From assembly GCF_002127655.1 (NCBI RefSeq), contig NZ_NEHB01000005.1, forward strand, positions 116,639-180,638: DNA of 64,000 bases. The letters are read 5' to 3'. Below the pieces are notes generated by a model. That model was not told where the DNA came from and made no database searches. It worked only from the letters and a program-made list of their open reading frames with translations. Below, piece after piece: positions 45,844 to 54,345 of the stretch. Position 1 is the first letter of the stretch. Every line of letters begins with the position of its first letter. Made by a program: the position numbers and the translations under genes. This DNA comes from Janthinobacterium sp. GW456P. Lineage in GTDB: Bacteria; Pseudomonadota; Gammaproteobacteria; Burkholderiales; Burkholderiaceae_D.

Positions 45844-48051
45844 ATGCCAGTTCGCCGTGCCCTGTTCGCCGCCATCGCCTGCGGCATTGTGGCCAGTGCT
45901 CCCGCGCTGGCCGCGCCCGCCGTTTCCGCCACGGACCTGGCCCGCTGGCAGGCGCAGGCTGCCAACGTCAGCATCGCGCGCGACACGTGGGGCGTGCCCC
46001 ATGTGACGGGCAAGACGGATGCCGACGCCGTCTTCGGCTTGATGTATGCGCAGGCCGAGGATGATTTCCCCCGCGTGGAACTCAATTACATCAATGCGAT
46101 GGGGCGGCTGGCGGAAGTGGAGGGCGAGCGGGAGCTGTACCGCGACCTGCGCATGAAGCTCTTCATCGATCCGCAGGAGCTGCAGGCACAATACCGCGCC
46201 AGCCCGCCGTGGCTGCAGAAACTCATGGATGCGTTTGCCGACGGCCTGAATTTTTACCTGGCCACGCATCCGCACGTGAAACCCAAGCTGATCGCGCATT
46301 TCGAACCGTGGATGGCCCTCAGTTTCAGCGAGGGCAGCATCGGCGGCGATATCGAATCGGTCAACCTGGCGCAGCTCGAAGCGTTTTATGGCCAGCAAGC
46401 GCAGCCCGCCGGCGTGGCGCTGGCCAGCCTGGAAACGGGGCTGGAGCCGGAACCCAGCGGCTCGAACGGCTTCGCCATCGCGCCCGCGATCACAAAGAAC
46501 GGCCACGCGCTGTTGATGATCAATCCGCACACCTCGTTCTACTTCCGTCCCGAAGTGCACGTCATCAGCGGCGAAGGCCTGAACGCGTATGGCGCCGTCA
46601 CCTGGGGCCAGTTCTTCGTCTACCAGGGGTTCAATGAACGCCTGGGCTGGATGCATACCTCGGGTGGCGGCGACGTCATCGACGAATACCTGGAAAGCAT
46701 CGTGGAGCGGGACGGCGCCTGGTTCTACCGCTATGACGGCGCGCTGCGGTCCCTGAAAGCCGTGCCCATCACCTTGCCCTATAAACTGGCCGACGGCGCC
46801 ATGGCATCGAAAACCATCACCGTCTACTACAGCCATCACGGCCCCATCGTGCGCGCGCACGACGGGCGCTGGGTGGCCGTGCGCCTGATGAACGAGCCCT
46901 TGAAGGCTTTGATGCAGTCGTACACGCGCACCAAGGCGCGCGATTACGCGGCGTTCTACCGGACCATGGAACTGCGCACGAATTCATCGAACAATACCGT
47001 GTACGCGGATGCGGACGGCAATATCGCCTATTTCCACGGCAATTTCATCCCCGTGCGCGACCCGCGCTTCAACTGGAAGCAGCCCGTCGACGGCAGCGAT
47101 CCGGCCACGGAATGGCAAGGGCTGCACACGGTGGCGCAAACCATCACCCTGTTCAATCCGAAGAGTGGCTGGATCCAGAACACGAACAACTGGCCGTATT
47201 CGGCGGCGGGCGGCGACAGCCCGCGCCAGGGCGATTATCCCGCCTACATGTCCGTGTATGGCGAAAATGCGCGCGGCCTGCATGCCGTCAAGGTCTTCCA
47301 GAATAAAACGGGGTTCACCCTGGACAGCCTGATCGCCGCCTCCTACGACAGCGAACTGACGGCGTTCGAGGCGCTGCTGCCGCCGCTGTTCGCCGCGTAC
47401 GATGCGCTGCCGGCCGGCGGCGCGCAACAGCTGGCGCTGGCCGACAAGATCGCGTTGCTGCGGGCCTGGGACTGGCGCTACTCGCTGACATCCACGGCCA
47501 CGTCCCTGGCCGTGTTCTGGGGTCAGGAACTGGCCGAGCTGAGTGGCAAGCAGGCGCGCGAACAAGGCGTGCCCGTGGTCGATTTTCTGGCCACGCAGAA
47601 GGTCAGCGCGGAACAACGGCTGGCGGCCCTGGCGACGGCGGCCGACAAGCTGCAGCGCGATTTCGGCCACTGGCAAACGCCGTGGGGCGAGATCAACCGC
47701 TTCCAGCGCCTGACGGACGATATCGTGCAGCCGTTCGACGATGCTCAACCCAGCTTGCCCGTGCCTTACGCGTCGGGCAACTGGGGCGCGCTGGCCGCGT
47801 ATGGACAGAGCAGCAAGAGCAGCACGAAACGCATCTACGGCGAACGCGGTAACAGCTTTGTCGCGGCCGTGGAATTCGGCCCCCGCATCAAGGCGAAAAG
47901 CCTCCTCGCGGGCGGCCAGAGCGGCGACCCGCGCTCGCCGCATTTCAGGGACCAGGCGGCCATGTATGCGCGCGGCGAGTTCAAGGATGTGCTGTTTTAT
48001 CCCGAGGACGTGGCCAGGCATCTGGAACGGCGGTACCGGCCGGGGGAATGA
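45844..48051 (+). CDS. penicillin-acylase-family N-terminal nucleophile hydrolase
   Basis: A 735-residue secreted precursor with a signal peptide ending at ALAAPA. The alpha part (residues about 35-200) starts VSIARDTWGVPHVTGKTDADAVFGLMYAQAEDD, typical of the family. Ser207 in PSGSNGFAIAP is the self-processing nucleophile that begins the beta chain. HTSFYFRPEVH and the WGQFFVYQGFNERLGW segment are conserved. Substrates may be acyl-homoserine lactones or lipopeptides such as aculeacin; penicillin itself is unlikely. It follows the ParB-like gene by 15 bases. Confidence 0.88.
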   Translation: MPVRRALFAAIACGIVASAPALAAPAVSATDLARWQAQAANVSIARDTWGVPHVTGKTDADAVFGLMYAQAEDDFPRVELNYINAMGRLAEVEGERELYRDLRMKLFIDPQELQAQYRASPPWLQKLMDAFADGLNFYLATHPHVKPKLIAHFEPWMALSFSEGSIGGDIESVNLAQLEAFYGQQAQPAGVALASLETGLEPEPSGSNGFAIAPAITKNGHALLMINPHTSFYFRPEVHVISGEGLNAYGAVTWGQFFVYQGFNERLGWMHTSGGGDVIDEYLESIVERDGAWFYRYDGALRSLKAVPITLPYKLADGAMASKTITVYYSHHGPIVRAHDGRWVAVRLMNEPLKALMQSYTRTKARDYAAFYRTMELRTNSSNNTVYADADGNIAYFHGNFIPVRDPRFNWKQPVDGSDPATEWQGLHTVAQTITLFNPKSGWIQNTNNWPYSAAGGDSPRQGDYPAYMSVYGENARGLHAVKVFQNKTGFTLDSLIAASYDSELTAFEALLPPLFAAYDALPAGGAQQLALADKIALLRAWDWRYSLTSTATSLAVFWGQELAELSGKQAREQGVPVVDFLATQKVSAEQRLAALATAADKLQRDFGHWQTPWGEINRFQRLTDDIVQPFDDAQPSLPVPYASGNWGALAAYGQSSKSSTKRIYGERGNSFVAAVEFGPRIKAKSLLAGGQSGDPRSPHFRDQAAMYARGEFKDVLFYPEDVARHLERRYRPGE

Positions 48052-48075
48052 GCGGTGTTCGTCAGGCCAATAATG

Positions 48076-48103
48076 TGTCGGATTAGCGGAGCGTAATCCG
48101 ACA
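48076..48103. repeat. REP-like palindrome after the acylase gene
   Basis: TGTCGGATTAGCG / CGTAATCCGACA forms a near-perfect palindrome with a GAG loop. It matches the units between acnD and prpF at 7273-7371. It lies between two convergent genes and may act as a bidirectional 3' hairpin. Confidence 0.8.
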
Positions 48104-48113
48104 AATCACCACA

Positions 48114-49295
48114 TCAAATCGCATCGAGCGCCGTGCGCAGGTCGTGGCGCAAGTCCTCGATATCCTCGATGCCCACCGACAGCCGGATCAAGCCGTCGCC
48201 GATGCCCAGTTTTGCCCGCTGTTCGGCCGGGATGCTGGCATGCGTCATCAGGGCAGGATGTTCGATCAGGCTTTCCACGCCGCCCAGGCTTTCGGCCAGG
48301 GCGAACACCTCGCAGCGCTCGAGGAAGCGGCGCGCGCCGGCCAGGTCCGTATCGAGGTCGATCGAGATGATGCCGCCGAAACCGTCCATCTGGCGCTGCG
48401 CCAGCGCGTGCTGCGGGTGCGAGGCCAGGCCCGGATAAAACACCTTGCGCACTTCCTTTTGCTGCTCCAGCCACTGCGCCAGCGCCAGGGCGCTTTCGCA
48501 GTGGCGCTGCATGCGGATGGCCAGCGTCTTCACGCCGCGCAAGGCCAGAAAGCTGTCGAACGGTCCGGCAATCGCGCCCACCGAGTTTTGCAGGAAGCCC
48601 AGCTGCTCGCGCCATTCGGCCTGGCGCTCTTCCGCGCCGACGATGGCGATGCCGCCGATGATGTCCGAGTGGCCGTTCAAGTACTTGGTGGTTGAATGGA
48701 CGACGATGTCGAAGCCGTGCTCCAGGGGGCGCTGCACCAGCGGGCTGGCAAACGTGTTGTCGGCCACGGCGATGATGCCGCGTTCGCGGCAGATGTCGGC
48801 AATCGCCCGCAAGTCGGCCAGCTTCAGCATGGGGTTGGTCGGTGTTTCGACCCACACCATTTTCGTTTCCGGGCGCAGCGCGGCCAGCAGATTCTCGGGA
48901 TTGGTCAAATCGACATACGTGAATGCATGGCCGGCCGAGCGGCGGCGCACTCGTTCAAACAGTCGATACGTGCCGCCGTACATGTCGTCGCCGGCGACGA
49001 TGTGGCTGCCCGCGTCCAGCAATTCCAGCACGGACGAGATGGCGGCCAGGCCCGAGGCGAAGGCGAACGCGGCGCTGCCGCCTTCGAGGTCGGCCACGCA
49101 GCGCTCGAGCGCCCAGCGCGTGGGATTGTGCGAGCGGCCGTAATCGAGTCCCTTGTGCACGCCGGGGCTGTCCTGCACGAAGGTCGAGGTGGCGTAAATG
49201 GGCGGCATGATGGCGCCCGTCGACGGGTCGGGCGACTGGCCGGCGTGGATGACGCGGGTGGCCAGATGGCTCTTGCGGGGGATGTCTTGGCTCAA
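48114..49295 (-). CDS. cystathionine gamma-lyase / gamma-synthase-type PLP enzyme
   Basis: A 393-residue PLP enzyme of the Cys/Met-metabolism family. The PLP Lys lies in VVHSTTKYLNGHSDIIGG; YGRSHNPTRWALERCVADLEGG and VETPTNPMLKLADL are typical. It overlaps the CBS gene by 4 bases, so together they convert homocysteine and serine to cystathionine and then to cysteine, the reverse transsulfuration route. That context favours gamma-lyase over gamma-synthase. Confidence 0.9.
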   Translation of the reverse strand: MSQDIPRKSHLATRVIHAGQSPDPSTGAIMPPIYATSTFVQDSPGVHKGLDYGRSHNPTRWALERCVADLEGGSAAFAFASGLAAISSVLELLDAGSHIVAGDDMYGGTYRLFERVRRRSAGHAFTYVDLTNPENLLAALRPETKMVWVETPTNPMLKLADLRAIADICRERGIIAVADNTFASPLVQRPLEHGFDIVVHSTTKYLNGHSDIIGGIAIVGAEERQAEWREQLGFLQNSVGAIAGPFDSFLALRGVKTLAIRMQRHCESALALAQWLEQQKEVRKVFYPGLASHPQHALAQRQMDGFGGIISIDLDTDLAGARRFLERCEVFALAESLGGVESLIEHPALMTHASIPAEQRAKLGIGDGLIRLSVGIEDIEDLRHDLRTALDAI

Positions 49296-50683
49296 GATAA
49301 AGTCCTGCGTAAGTGGTTGAGAAGGTCGAAACGAGTGATCAGCCCGTAAAACGTACTTTCGTCGGCGACGACGGCCGTCAAGCCCCGGTCCAGGGTGGCG
49401 CGCAGGGCGGGCAAGCCGCTCGATGGCGCCAGGGTTTCGATCTGCGTCGTCATGGTGGCGCCCACCAGGCCCGCGAAATGGGCGGCGTCGCCCGATACGT
49501 GCAGCAGCAAGTCCGATTCGTCGATAATACCGACCAATTGACCGCCGTCGATGACGGGCAGTTGCGCCAGGTCGCTGGCGCGCATGCGGTTGAAAGCGGT
49601 CAGCAGGGTGTCGCCCGGCGCCACGCTGACGACGTCGCCCTCGTCGTAGCGGCGCCCGATCAGGTCGCGCAAGTCGCCCGAGAGGGCACGCTGTAATAAA
49701 CCCTGGTCGCGCATCCAGCCGTCGTTGTAGACCTTCGACAGGTAGCGCGTGCCCGTGTCGCAGACAAACGTGACGACGCGCTTCGGGCTGGTCTGCTCGC
49801 GGCAGTATTTAAGGGCGGCGGCCAGCAGGGTGCCGGTGGACGAGCCCCCTAAAATGCCTTCGGCGCGCAGCAGGGCGCGCGCGGAATCGAAGCTTTCCTG
49901 GTCCGTGATGGTATAGGCCTTGGTGACGCTGTCCATGTCGGCGATCGACGGGATAAAATCTTCGCCGATGCCTTCGACGGCCCACGAACCGCTCGTGTCG
50001 CTGATTTTGCCCGTGTCGATGTATTCGGTGAGGATGGAGCCTTGCGGGTCGGCCAGCACGAATTCGAGCTTCGGCTGGGCCTTGCGGAAGTAGCGCGTCA
50101 GGCCCGTCAGGGTGCCGGACGAACCGACGCCGACGACGATGGCGTCCACGTCATGGCCGCTTTGCTCCCAGATTTCGGGCGCCGTCGTCGTTTCATGGGC
50201 CAGCGGATTGGCGGGATTGTTGAACTGGTCGGCGAAGAAGGCGCCCGGCAGTTCGCGCGCCAGGCGCGCCGCGTAATCCTGGTAATACTCGGGATGGCCC
50301 TTGCCCACGTCCGAGCGCGTGGTGTGCACTTCGGCGCCCAGCGCTTTCAAGTGCAGCACTTTTTCCGTCGACATCTTGTCGGGCACGACGAGAATCACGC
50401 GGTAGCCCTTGATGCGGCCCACCAGGGCCAGGCCGATGCCGGTGTTGCCGGCCGTCGCCTCGACGATGGTGCCGCCCGGCTGCAGGCGGCCGTCCGCTTC
50501 GGCCGCCTCGATGATGGACAGGCCGATGCGGTCCTTGATGGAACCGCCGGGATTTTGCGATTCCAGTTTCAGAAACAGCTGGCACAGGCCCGTGTCGAGC
50601 CTGGTGACTTCGACCAGCGGGGTGTTGCCGATCAGCTTGTATAGCGCTGGCGGCTGGGAGGGGGATGGCATTCGATCATTCAT
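49292..50683 (-). CDS. cystathionine beta-synthase
   Basis: A 463-residue enzyme. The N-terminal PLP domain has the Lys in NPGGSIKDRIG, the phosphate-binding loop GVGSSGTLTGL and EATAGNTGIGLAL. Residues about 340-463 hold two CBS domains (YDEGDVVSVAPGDTLLTAFNRM ... LPVIDGGQLVGIIDESDLL). The domain order matches bacterial cystathionine beta-synthases rather than cysteine synthase. No N-terminal heme domain is present. The CBS pair probably senses a ligand; in eukaryotic homologues this is S-adenosylmethionine. It starts at 50683 or four codons later. Confidence 0.92.
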   Translation of the reverse strand: MNDRMPSPSQPPALYKLIGNTPLVEVTRLDTGLCQLFLKLESQNPGGSIKDRIGLSIIEAAEADGRLQPGGTIVEATAGNTGIGLALVGRIKGYRVILVVPDKMSTEKVLHLKALGAEVHTTRSDVGKGHPEYYQDYAARLARELPGAFFADQFNNPANPLAHETTTAPEIWEQSGHDVDAIVVGVGSSGTLTGLTRYFRKAQPKLEFVLADPQGSILTEYIDTGKISDTSGSWAVEGIGEDFIPSIADMDSVTKAYTITDQESFDSARALLRAEGILGGSSTGTLLAAALKYCREQTSPKRVVTFVCDTGTRYLSKVYNDGWMRDQGLLQRALSGDLRDLIGRRYDEGDVVSVAPGDTLLTAFNRMRASDLAQLPVIDGGQLVGIIDESDLLLHVSGDAAHFAGLVGATMTTQIETLAPSSGLPALRATLDRGLTAVVADESTFYGLITRFDLLNHLRRTLS

Positions 50684-50978
50684 GGTGGCTCCTGTCAGAG
50701 AAACAGCGGCTCCGGATCGTGTCCCGAGCCGCCTTCCGTGCCGCGCAGTGTAGGCGGGTGGACGAGTGCGGCGAACGAATGTTTATATGCTTGCATATGC
50801 GCGCTTCGCATATCGGCGCCAAGGTGCGCGATGCGAGTATGCGCCGTTTTTCGCCCGCTTGCCGCACCACAGGCAGGACTATTAAGCTGCCGCAAGCCCG
50901 CCATTGCGATTTATAATCACGCCTCGAAAAGGTACTAAACAGTATTTTTGAAAAACCAGACAGACAGGGCAGGCGGCA

Positions 50979-51527
50979 GTGGCAAAACTTTATTTCCGGT
51001 ATTCCGCGATGAACGCGGGCAAGTCGACGGCCTTGTTGCAAGTCGCGCACAACTATGAAGAGCAGGGCCAGCAGGTGCGCCTGTACACGGCCGCCATCGA
51101 CAGCCGCTACGGCGTGGGCCGCGTCACGTCGCGCCTGGGCCCGCAGCGCCAGGTCGATATCTTCCATGCCGACACGAATTTCCTCGACGATATTCCCCAG
51201 GTCGCCTGTTTGCTGGTGGACGAGGCGCAATTTCTCAGCACGGCCCAGGTGCAGCAGCTGCACCAGCTGGCGCAAGTGAAGGGCGTGCCCGTCATCTGCT
51301 ACGGCTTGCGCACGGATTTCAAGGGCGAGCCGTTCCCCGGCTCGGCCTATCTGCTGGCGCTGGCTGACGATATCGAGGAATTGAAGAATATTTGTACGTG
51401 CGGCAAGAAGGCCACGATGAACATCCGCGTGGATGAGCAGGGCCGCCGCATCAAGGAAGGCGAGCAGATCAGCATTGGCGGGAATGAGGCATACCGCCAG
51501 GCGTGCGGGCGCTGTTTTTACTCCTGA
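50979..51527 (+). CDS. tdk: thymidine kinase
   Basis: Phosphorylates thymidine to dTMP (salvage). It is 182 residues, type II family. The Walker A motif SAMNAGKST is at residues 9-17, LLVDEAQFLS carries the catalytic Glu, and the lasso motif and zinc site (CTCGKKA ... CGRC) are intact. The start is a GTG; GGCAGG precedes it and no ATG is available before the P-loop. A TATAAT at 50912-50917 could be the -10 of its promoter. Confidence 0.95.
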   Translation: MAKLYFRYSAMNAGKSTALLQVAHNYEEQGQQVRLYTAAIDSRYGVGRVTSRLGPQRQVDIFHADTNFLDDIPQVACLLVDEAQFLSTAQVQQLHQLAQVKGVPVICYGLRTDFKGEPFPGSAYLLALADDIEELKNICTCGKKATMNIRVDEQGRRIKEGEQISIGGNEAYRQACGRCFYS

Positions 51528-51528
51528 G

Positions 51529-51801
51529 TTACTCCACCACCGGCACGCCCACATCGGCATCATCCGCCAGCGCCAGATCGCCCCGCTCGAACGCGGCGAG
51601 GATTTCATTGGCGCGCGCCACGTCGTGTTCGCGCACCATGACGCGGGCGCCGCCGATGGCTGCCGCCAGCAGCATGTCGGCCTGCATGTGCTGGTCGTCC
51701 GTCAGCAGCACGTCGATGCCGGCGGCGGCCAGGCAGCCGCGGATGACGTGCGCATCCGTGGGGATCATCAGGCGGGCAATCAAAACATAGTCGTCGTGCA
51801 T
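51529..51801 (-). CDS. DUF2007-type putative signal-transducing protein
   Basis: A 90-residue protein with the ferredoxin-like DUF2007 plan: VLIARLMIPTDAHVIRGCLAAAGIDVLLTDDQ, then GGARVMVREHDVARANEILAAFERGD. Such domains are small, ACT/PII-like, and of unknown ligand. AGGAG lies 8 bases before the ATG. It converges with thymidine kinase at a 1-base distance, so the two stop codons nearly touch. Confidence 0.8.
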   Translation of the reverse strand: MHDDYVLIARLMIPTDAHVIRGCLAAAGIDVLLTDDQHMQADMLLAAAIGGARVMVREHDVARANEILAAFERGDLALADDADVGVPVVE

Positions 51802-51852
51802 CGTGTCTCCTGGCAAGGTGGATTCGTCCCCATCTTAGCACCAGGCATGACC

Positions 51853-53823
51853 TTACAGCTTGAACACGCCCACCACCTGGTTCAGCTCATGCGCCTGCTC
51901 CTGCAGGGCGTCGGCGGCCGCGGCCGCTTCTTCCACCAGGGCCGCATTCTGCTGGGTCACCTGGTCCATCTGGGCGATGGCCTGGTTGACTTGCTCGATG
52001 CCGCTGCGCTGCTCTTCGCTTGCCTGCGCTATTTCCGCCATTATGGTGCTCACTTGCTGCACGCTGGCGACCACGGTATCCATGGTGGCGCTGGCCTGGC
52101 TCACTTGCGCGTGGCCCAGGTCCACCGTGCCGGTGGATGCCTGGATCAGATCCTTGATGTCTTTCGCGGCGGCCGTCGAGCGCTGCGCCAGGGTGCGCAC
52201 CTCGGTGGCGACGACGGCGAAGCCGCGTCCCTGCTCGCCGGCCCTGGCCGCTTCCACGGCCGCGTTCAAGGCCAGGATATTCGTCTGGAAGGCGATGCCG
52301 TCGATGACGCCGATGATGTCGGCGATCTTGCCCGAGGAACTGCGGATGGCGTCCATGGTGCTGGCCACCTGCGCCACGGCCGCGCCGCCTTCGGCCGCCA
52401 GACTCGACGAGTCGTGCGCCAGCCGGCTCGCCTGCTGCGCATGGTCGACGTTCTGGCGCACGGTGGAGCTCAATTCCTCCATCGAGGCGGCTGTTTCTTC
52501 CAGTGAACTGGCTTGCTGTTCCGTGCGGCTCGACAAATCCAGGTTGCCGCTGGCGATTTCTCCGGAGGCCGTGGCGATCTGGCCGGCGCTGCCGCGCACG
52601 TTGCCGACCACTTGCGACAGGTTGTCGCTGATGCGGTTCATGGCGCGCAGCAGGCGGCCGATCTCGTCCAGGCTGCTGGTATCGAGGTGCACCGTCAGGT
52701 CGCCGGCGGCGATCTGCGTGGCGGCCGTTTCGGCGGCGGCCAGCGGGCGCGACACGAGGGTGCGCACGAGCCAGTACAGCAGCAGGGCGAAGACGAGCAG
52801 GGCGATGAAGCCGGAAATGGCCAGCTGGTTGCGCAGCTGGCGCGCTTCCGCCGTGATCTCGTCCGTAAACGTGCCGCCCGCGATGATCCATTGCCACTCC
52901 TTGAATTGACGGTAATACAGCTGCTTTTCGCGCGCGAGGGCCGCCGTTTCGCCGGGCGCCGCCCACGTGTAGCGCATGGCGCCGTCTTTCTGCGCCAGCA
53001 TGTCCTGGATGAACAGGCGGCCGTCGCTGGCCTTGAAGTCGAGCGCGCTCTTGCCTTCGCTGTTCGGGTGCAGCACCAGGTGGCCGTAGTTGGCGCCGGG
53101 CGCCGTGTCGACGATATAGATGTAGCCCGTCTGGCCGATCTTCACCTGGCGAATCTTCTCTTTCAGCATGGCCAGATTCTTGCTGATATCGAGGCCGATG
53201 AACAGCACGCCCACCACCTTGCCCGCCGCGTCGCGCACGGGATCATATTGCGTAATGTATTGCTTTCCAAACAAAGTTGCCATGCCGACGAAGCGTTGGC
53301 CCGCGCGCAGCGGCGCGTAGCTCGGGTGGTTGTGGTCGAGCTGGGTACCGATGGCGCGTTCGCCATCCTGCTTTTTCAGCGACGTGCTGATGCGCACGAA
53401 TTCATCGCCGTTGGCGGCAAAGATGGTGGCGATCACGCCCGTCTGGGCCGTATAGCGGTCGACCACGGCCGTGTCGAGGTTGAGCACCTTGCCGCCGTTG
53501 GCCAGCGCGGGCGTGGCCTTGCCGGCCACGGCCACCATGGCGCCCGCGTCGACCGTGAACGGGCCGGGAAATTCGGCCGCGAACAGGCGCGCGAAGCTGG
53601 CCGCTTCGTTGACCATGGCCGTATGGAAGACTTGCGTGGTCGTCATGACGCTATTGAGTTCGCTGGTGACGGCCGCTTCGGCACGCTGTTCCAGGGCATT
53701 CGAGGTACGGATGCTGATCAGGGTCGTCAGGCTGGCGAGGATCAGGCTGACCAGGGCGAAAGTGAAAACGGTGATCTTGCCGCCGACACTCCATTGGCGG
53801 GGGGAGAACGAAATTGTAGGCAT
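51853..53823 (-). CDS. methyl-accepting chemotaxis protein with Cache sensor
   Basis: A 656-residue chemoreceptor. Membrane segment 1 is at residues 17-40. The periplasmic part (to about 330) is a Cache3/Cache2-type double domain ([47 protein letters not shown], then [13 protein letters not shown]). Membrane segment 2, HAMP and the signalling domain with [37 protein letters not shown] follow. Unlike the receptor at 41 kb it ends in VVGVFKL with no docking pentapeptide. The ligand class is probably a small organic acid (inference). The ATG giving MPTISFSP is preferred over one 12 codons upstream; neither has a clear ribosome-binding site. Confidence 0.92.
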   Translation of the reverse strand: MPTISFSPRQWSVGGKITVFTFALVSLILASLTTLISIRTSNALEQRAEAAVTSELNSVMTTTQVFHTAMVNEAASFARLFAAEFPGPFTVDAGAMVAVAGKATPALANGGKVLNLDTAVVDRYTAQTGVIATIFAANGDEFVRISTSLKKQDGERAIGTQLDHNHPSYAPLRAGQRFVGMATLFGKQYITQYDPVRDAAGKVVGVLFIGLDISKNLAMLKEKIRQVKIGQTGYIYIVDTAPGANYGHLVLHPNSEGKSALDFKASDGRLFIQDMLAQKDGAMRYTWAAPGETAALAREKQLYYRQFKEWQWIIAGGTFTDEITAEARQLRNQLAISGFIALLVFALLLYWLVRTLVSRPLAAAETAATQIAAGDLTVHLDTSSLDEIGRLLRAMNRISDNLSQVVGNVRGSAGQIATASGEIASGNLDLSSRTEQQASSLEETAASMEELSSTVRQNVDHAQQASRLAHDSSSLAAEGGAAVAQVASTMDAIRSSSGKIADIIGVIDGIAFQTNILALNAAVEAARAGEQGRGFAVVATEVRTLAQRSTAAAKDIKDLIQASTGTVDLGHAQVSQASATMDTVVASVQQVSTIMAEIAQASEEQRSGIEQVNQAIAQMDQVTQQNAALVEEAAAAADALQEQAHELNQVVGVFKL

Positions 53824-54345
53824 AGTGTGAGTCTGGCAAAGGGTAATCAGCTCGGCCATTCCTGGTCATGACATGACACGCGGGGAGGGGATCTGGTGGG
53901 GAGACTGTTGAAACGAAAGCGCTCCGGCTTTGGGAGTCACGCGCAGGCAAGCCGGATTTCAGGGTGCGATGATAGCATGTTGCTTGCCATTTGTTACTAA
54001 GTGTTTCCCGCAGGAATTAATTTTTCCTGTAAAAGCATTATCTGTGTCAAGGATTGTGCAAGCGGCCTATTGACTTTTTTGATTTGAATTGGGCGTGTTG
54101 ATATCGATTGTTGGCGAGAGATGTGATTTTTGTCACGAATGTTTCACTTTGTAATGAATGAGACGCCGTCTTTAATCCGCGTTTAAGCTTCCAGGAAGAA
54201 ACTGATCTTCCTTGGGAGACTGCCAGGCCGTATCCTGTAGAATAATATGCAGACCAGTCGTGTATCCCCTTACTGTCTTGCCGGCAGGCGCATGAAGATA
54301 GAACTGCGCCGCCTGAAGTGATTTAACTAATTTTCGGAGAAGCCG
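53824..54345. other. intergenic region between the chemoreceptor and prc
   Basis: About 520 bases without a credible gene. The middle (53990-54160) is AT-rich. A TAGAAT at 54238-54243 might be a -10 for prc, with no matching -35. Nothing else stands out. Confidence 0.4.
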
